Assembly (NCBI GenBank): GCA_005862285.1
Contig: SZXW01000001.1
Span: forward strand, 124,001 to 188,000
Direction of reading: 5' to 3'
Source of the DNA: Chlorobium sp.
GTDB lineage: Bacteria; Bacteroidota; Chlorobiia; Chlorobiales; Chlorobiaceae
DNA length: 64,000 bases
Shown here: in pieces, positions 61,817-64,000 of the stretch
How the letters are laid out: each line of letters opens with the position of its first letter
How positions within the stretch are numbered: the first letter of the stretch is position 1
Position numbers and translations under genes: made by a program
The notes under the pieces: model-generated
Database searches by the model: none
What the model saw: the letters and a program-made list of their open reading frames with translations, nothing else
Told to the model about the DNA's origin: nothing

Positions 61817-63502
61817 ATGAAGAAGAGTGCGAATAAACAGCTACTGATGAACAAGACCGGTGATGAGATCCAGGTTGCTCTTGTCGAGGAAGGCCGTCTT
61901 GTCGAGTTGATTATCGAACGTCCTGAAAGCATGAGGAGTATCGGCGATATCTACCTTGGTCGGGTTCACAAGGTTATCGAGGGCCTCAAAGCGGCTTTTG
62001 TCGATATCGGGCAGAAGTCAGACGGGTTTCTGCATTTTTCCGATGTGGGTACGACGACAGAGGATTACCGTGCCCTGATCGAGGACGATGACGATGAGGA
62101 AGCCGTCGGCTCGGATGAAGCCGAAAACGGCGGAACGGCGACGTCATCAGAAAACGGTACGCAGGCGCAAAGCGTGAAAGCCCCGGCAAGGAGCCCGGGA
62201 AAAAGAGTTTCGAGTGACGAGCAGGAAAAAACCGAAAAGAGACAGTCATACACCCAGATGATAGCCGGCAAGCTGAAACCGAACGACTCCATTCTCGTGC
62301 AGGTTATCAAGGAGCCTATCAGCAGCAAGGGATCACGTCTGACATCCGATATCACCATCGCCGGACGATTCATGGTACTTTTGCCTTTCGGCGGAGGACA
62401 GGTGGCGGTGTCACGAAGGGTGGTTTCCCGCAAGGAACGGACCCGCCTCAAGAAACTGGTTCGTTCGATGCTGCCCGAGGGTTTCGGCGCCATTATCCGT
62501 ACCGTAGCGGAAGACCAGGAGGAGTCGCTCCTGAAACAGGACCTGGAGAAACTGCTCGCCAAATGGAAGCAGATCGAGGAACAGCTGCAGAATGCCGTGC
62601 CGCCTCAGCTTATTTTCAAGGAGGATACCATTATTTCAAGTGTTCTTCGTGATTCGCTCACGTCGGACGTCACTGAAATTGTTGCCAATTCACCGGTAAT
62701 ACACAAGGAGACGCTGAACTATATCCAGTGGGCAGCTCCAGAGATGGTGAAAAATGTCAGCCTCTACCAGGGCAAGCTTCCCCTGTTTGAAGGGTACGGT
62801 ATCGCCAAGGATGTCGAGTCGATCTTTTCTCGGAAAGTGTGGCTCAAATCTGGAGGCTATATCATCATCGAGCATACCGAAGCCATGGTGGTGATCGACG
62901 TCAACAGCGGCAGGTATGCCGCCAAACGCGAGCAGGAGGAGAACTCTCTCAAGACCAATCTCGAAGCTGCACGTGAAGTTGTCAGGCAGTTGAGGCTCAG
63001 GGATATCGGCGGAATCATCGTTGTTGACTTTATCGATATGCTTGATTCGAAAAACGCCAAGAAGGTCTATGATGCCATGAAAACCGAGCTTCGGAACGAC
63101 CGGGCGAAATCGAACATTCTGCCCATGTCCGATTTCGGTATCATGCAGATTACCCGCGAAAGAATTCGTCCCAGCCTCATGCAGCGCATGGGCGACCAGT
63201 GCCCGGCCTGCGGCGGCACCGGAGTGGTGCAGGCACGGTTCACGACGATCAACCAGATAGAACGGTGGCTGAGGAAGTATGCACTGAAGCATCCCATGCA
63301 GTTCACGCAGCTGGACCTCTATGTCAGCCCGACGGTTGCCGAGCCTCTGAACAACAGCGATATGAAAACCGAACTGAAATGGTTTCTCCAGCACCTGCTT
63401 TTTGTCAAGGTCAAGCAGGATGAGAGCCTGAGGAGCGATGATTTCAGGTTCTACAGCAGAAAAAGCAACCAGGATATAACTGCTGAATATTCAGATCTAT
63501 AA
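61817..63502 (+). CDS. rng: Ribonuclease G/E family endoribonuclease
   Basis: A single-strand endoribonuclease for rRNA maturation and mRNA decay. The 561-residue protein has an S1 domain ([32 protein letters not shown], its core group GRVxxVxxGxxAAFVDIG), the catalytic DNase I-like domain with VIDVNSGRY and VVDFIDM aspartates, and the zinc-link CPACGGTG. A charged insert of about 70 residues (Asp/Glu-rich then Ser/Lys-rich) interrupts the S1 domain at about 90-150. There is no long C-terminal scaffold, so it is RNase G-like. dapD follows after 18 bases. Confidence 0.95.
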   Translation: MKKSANKQLLMNKTGDEIQVALVEEGRLVELIIERPESMRSIGDIYLGRVHKVIEGLKAAFVDIGQKSDGFLHFSDVGTTTEDYRALIEDDDDEEAVGSDEAENGGTATSSENGTQAQSVKAPARSPGKRVSSDEQEKTEKRQSYTQMIAGKLKPNDSILVQVIKEPISSKGSRLTSDITIAGRFMVLLPFGGGQVAVSRRVVSRKERTRLKKLVRSMLPEGFGAIIRTVAEDQEESLLKQDLEKLLAKWKQIEEQLQNAVPPQLIFKEDTIISSVLRDSLTSDVTEIVANSPVIHKETLNYIQWAAPEMVKNVSLYQGKLPLFEGYGIAKDVESIFSRKVWLKSGGYIIIEHTEAMVVIDVNSGRYAAKREQEENSLKTNLEAAREVVRQLRLRDIGGIIVVDFIDMLDSKNAKKVYDAMKTELRNDRAKSNILPMSDFGIMQITRERIRPSLMQRMGDQCPACGGTGVVQARFTTINQIERWLRKYALKHPMQFTQLDLYVSPTVAEPLNNSDMKTELKWFLQHLLFVKVKQDESLRSDDFRFYSRKSNQDITAEYSDL

Positions 63503-63520
63503 ACAAGCAGAACACAGAAC

Positions 63521-64000
63521 ATGGGTCAGTACGAAACGTTGAAACAGGATATTCTCAGGTTTTCTTCCCTGGGGGCCGCCGAACTGCATGAAATTCCGGT
63601 TGCCCGGAAAGTCTTTGCCGATTTCAAGCATTTGCTGAACGAAGGCCTGATCAGGGCTGCTGAAAAATCGGGAAACGAGTGGGTTGTAAACTCCTGGGTA
63701 AAACAGGGCATTCTGCTCGGTATGCGCCTCGGCAAACTGCAGGAATACCACCTTTCATCCGATGAACCGGGAGGTGGGCTCACCTTTATAGACAAGGAGA
63801 CCTATCCGCTTAAAAAATTGACGCTGGCCAACAATGTCCGCATTGTCCCCGGCGGCTCATCGGTCCGTGACGGCTCATATCTCGCTCCATCAGTGGTCAT
63901 GATGCCGCCGGCATATGTCAATGTCGGTGCCTATGTCGACGAGGGTACCATGATCGATTCCCACGCACTTGTCGGCAGCTGTGCACAGGTCGGCAAAAAA
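63521..64000 (+). CDS. dapD: 2,3,4,5-tetrahydropyridine-2,6-dicarboxylate N-succinyltransferase (3' part outside window)
   Basis: The first 160 residues of DapD, which succinylates tetrahydrodipicolinate in the lysine/diaminopimelate pathway. The N-terminal helical domain ([17 protein letters not shown]...) leads into the left-handed beta-helix: [37 protein letters not shown] with the hexapeptide repeats and the family segment [13 protein letters not shown]. The frame runs off the right edge. Diaminopimelate from this pathway would feed MurE, which here has the DNPR motif for it. Confidence 0.95.
   Translation, partial: MGQYETLKQDILRFSSLGAAELHEIPVARKVFADFKHLLNEGLIRAAEKSGNEWVVNSWVKQGILLGMRLGKLQEYHLSSDEPGGGLTFIDKETYPLKKLTLANNVRIVPGGSSVRDGSYLAPSVVMMPPAYVNVGAYVDEGTMIDSHALVGSCAQVGKK

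Overview
The window looks like origin-proximal chromosome of a green sulfur bacterium (Chlorobiales, a Chlorobium/Prosthecochloris-type organism; genus not decided). This rests on a sulfide-oxidation cluster (SoxYZ-like carrier plus flavocytochrome c FccAB), a flavodiiron protein, a family-B DNA polymerase, a separate F0 ATP synthase cluster and typical Chlorobi protein sequences. Coding density is high. No tRNA, rRNA, CRISPR array or insertion sequence was seen.

Left arm (1-32841), mostly minus strand: the F0 part of ATP synthase (atpH partial, atpF, atpE, atpB and two small assembly proteins); pgeF and a CoA-transferase; a long uninterrupted division and cell-wall (dcw) cluster read from mraZ at 22282 down to ftsZ at 5411, preceded by a three-unit MraZ box; then a plus-strand group (NYN protein, chorismate mutase, mltG, pgk, rhomboid, DUF1232), rlmD, a ROK kinase, a PAP2 phosphatase and the conserved yidC-yidD-rnpA-rpmH block.

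Origin (about 32850-35030): transcription diverges between rpmH (minus) and dnaA (plus). DnaA-box-like 9-mers and AT-rich DNA lie on both sides of dnaA. dnaA, dnaN, recF and a DUF721/DciA gene follow. Further right come fprA, a family-B polymerase and mnmG, with two near-identical parS palindromes flanking mnmG.

Right arm: soxY-soxZ-fccA-fccB behind a good sigma70-type promoter, secD-secF, a SurA-like chaperone, gyrB (tail-to-tail overlap with surA), rnhB-yraN, and a type I restriction-modification operon on the minus strand in the order hsdR - tcmP (split by a frameshift) - DUF5131/Gp37-Gp68 three-Cys protein - hsdS - hsdM. RNase G and the start of dapD close the window.

The features most worth attention are the TcmP/three-Cys pair inside the type I RM operon, the frameshift in tcmP, the SoxY that ends in a bare C-terminal cysteine, the FtsZ with a duplicated C-terminal peptide, and the two parS sites around mnmG.
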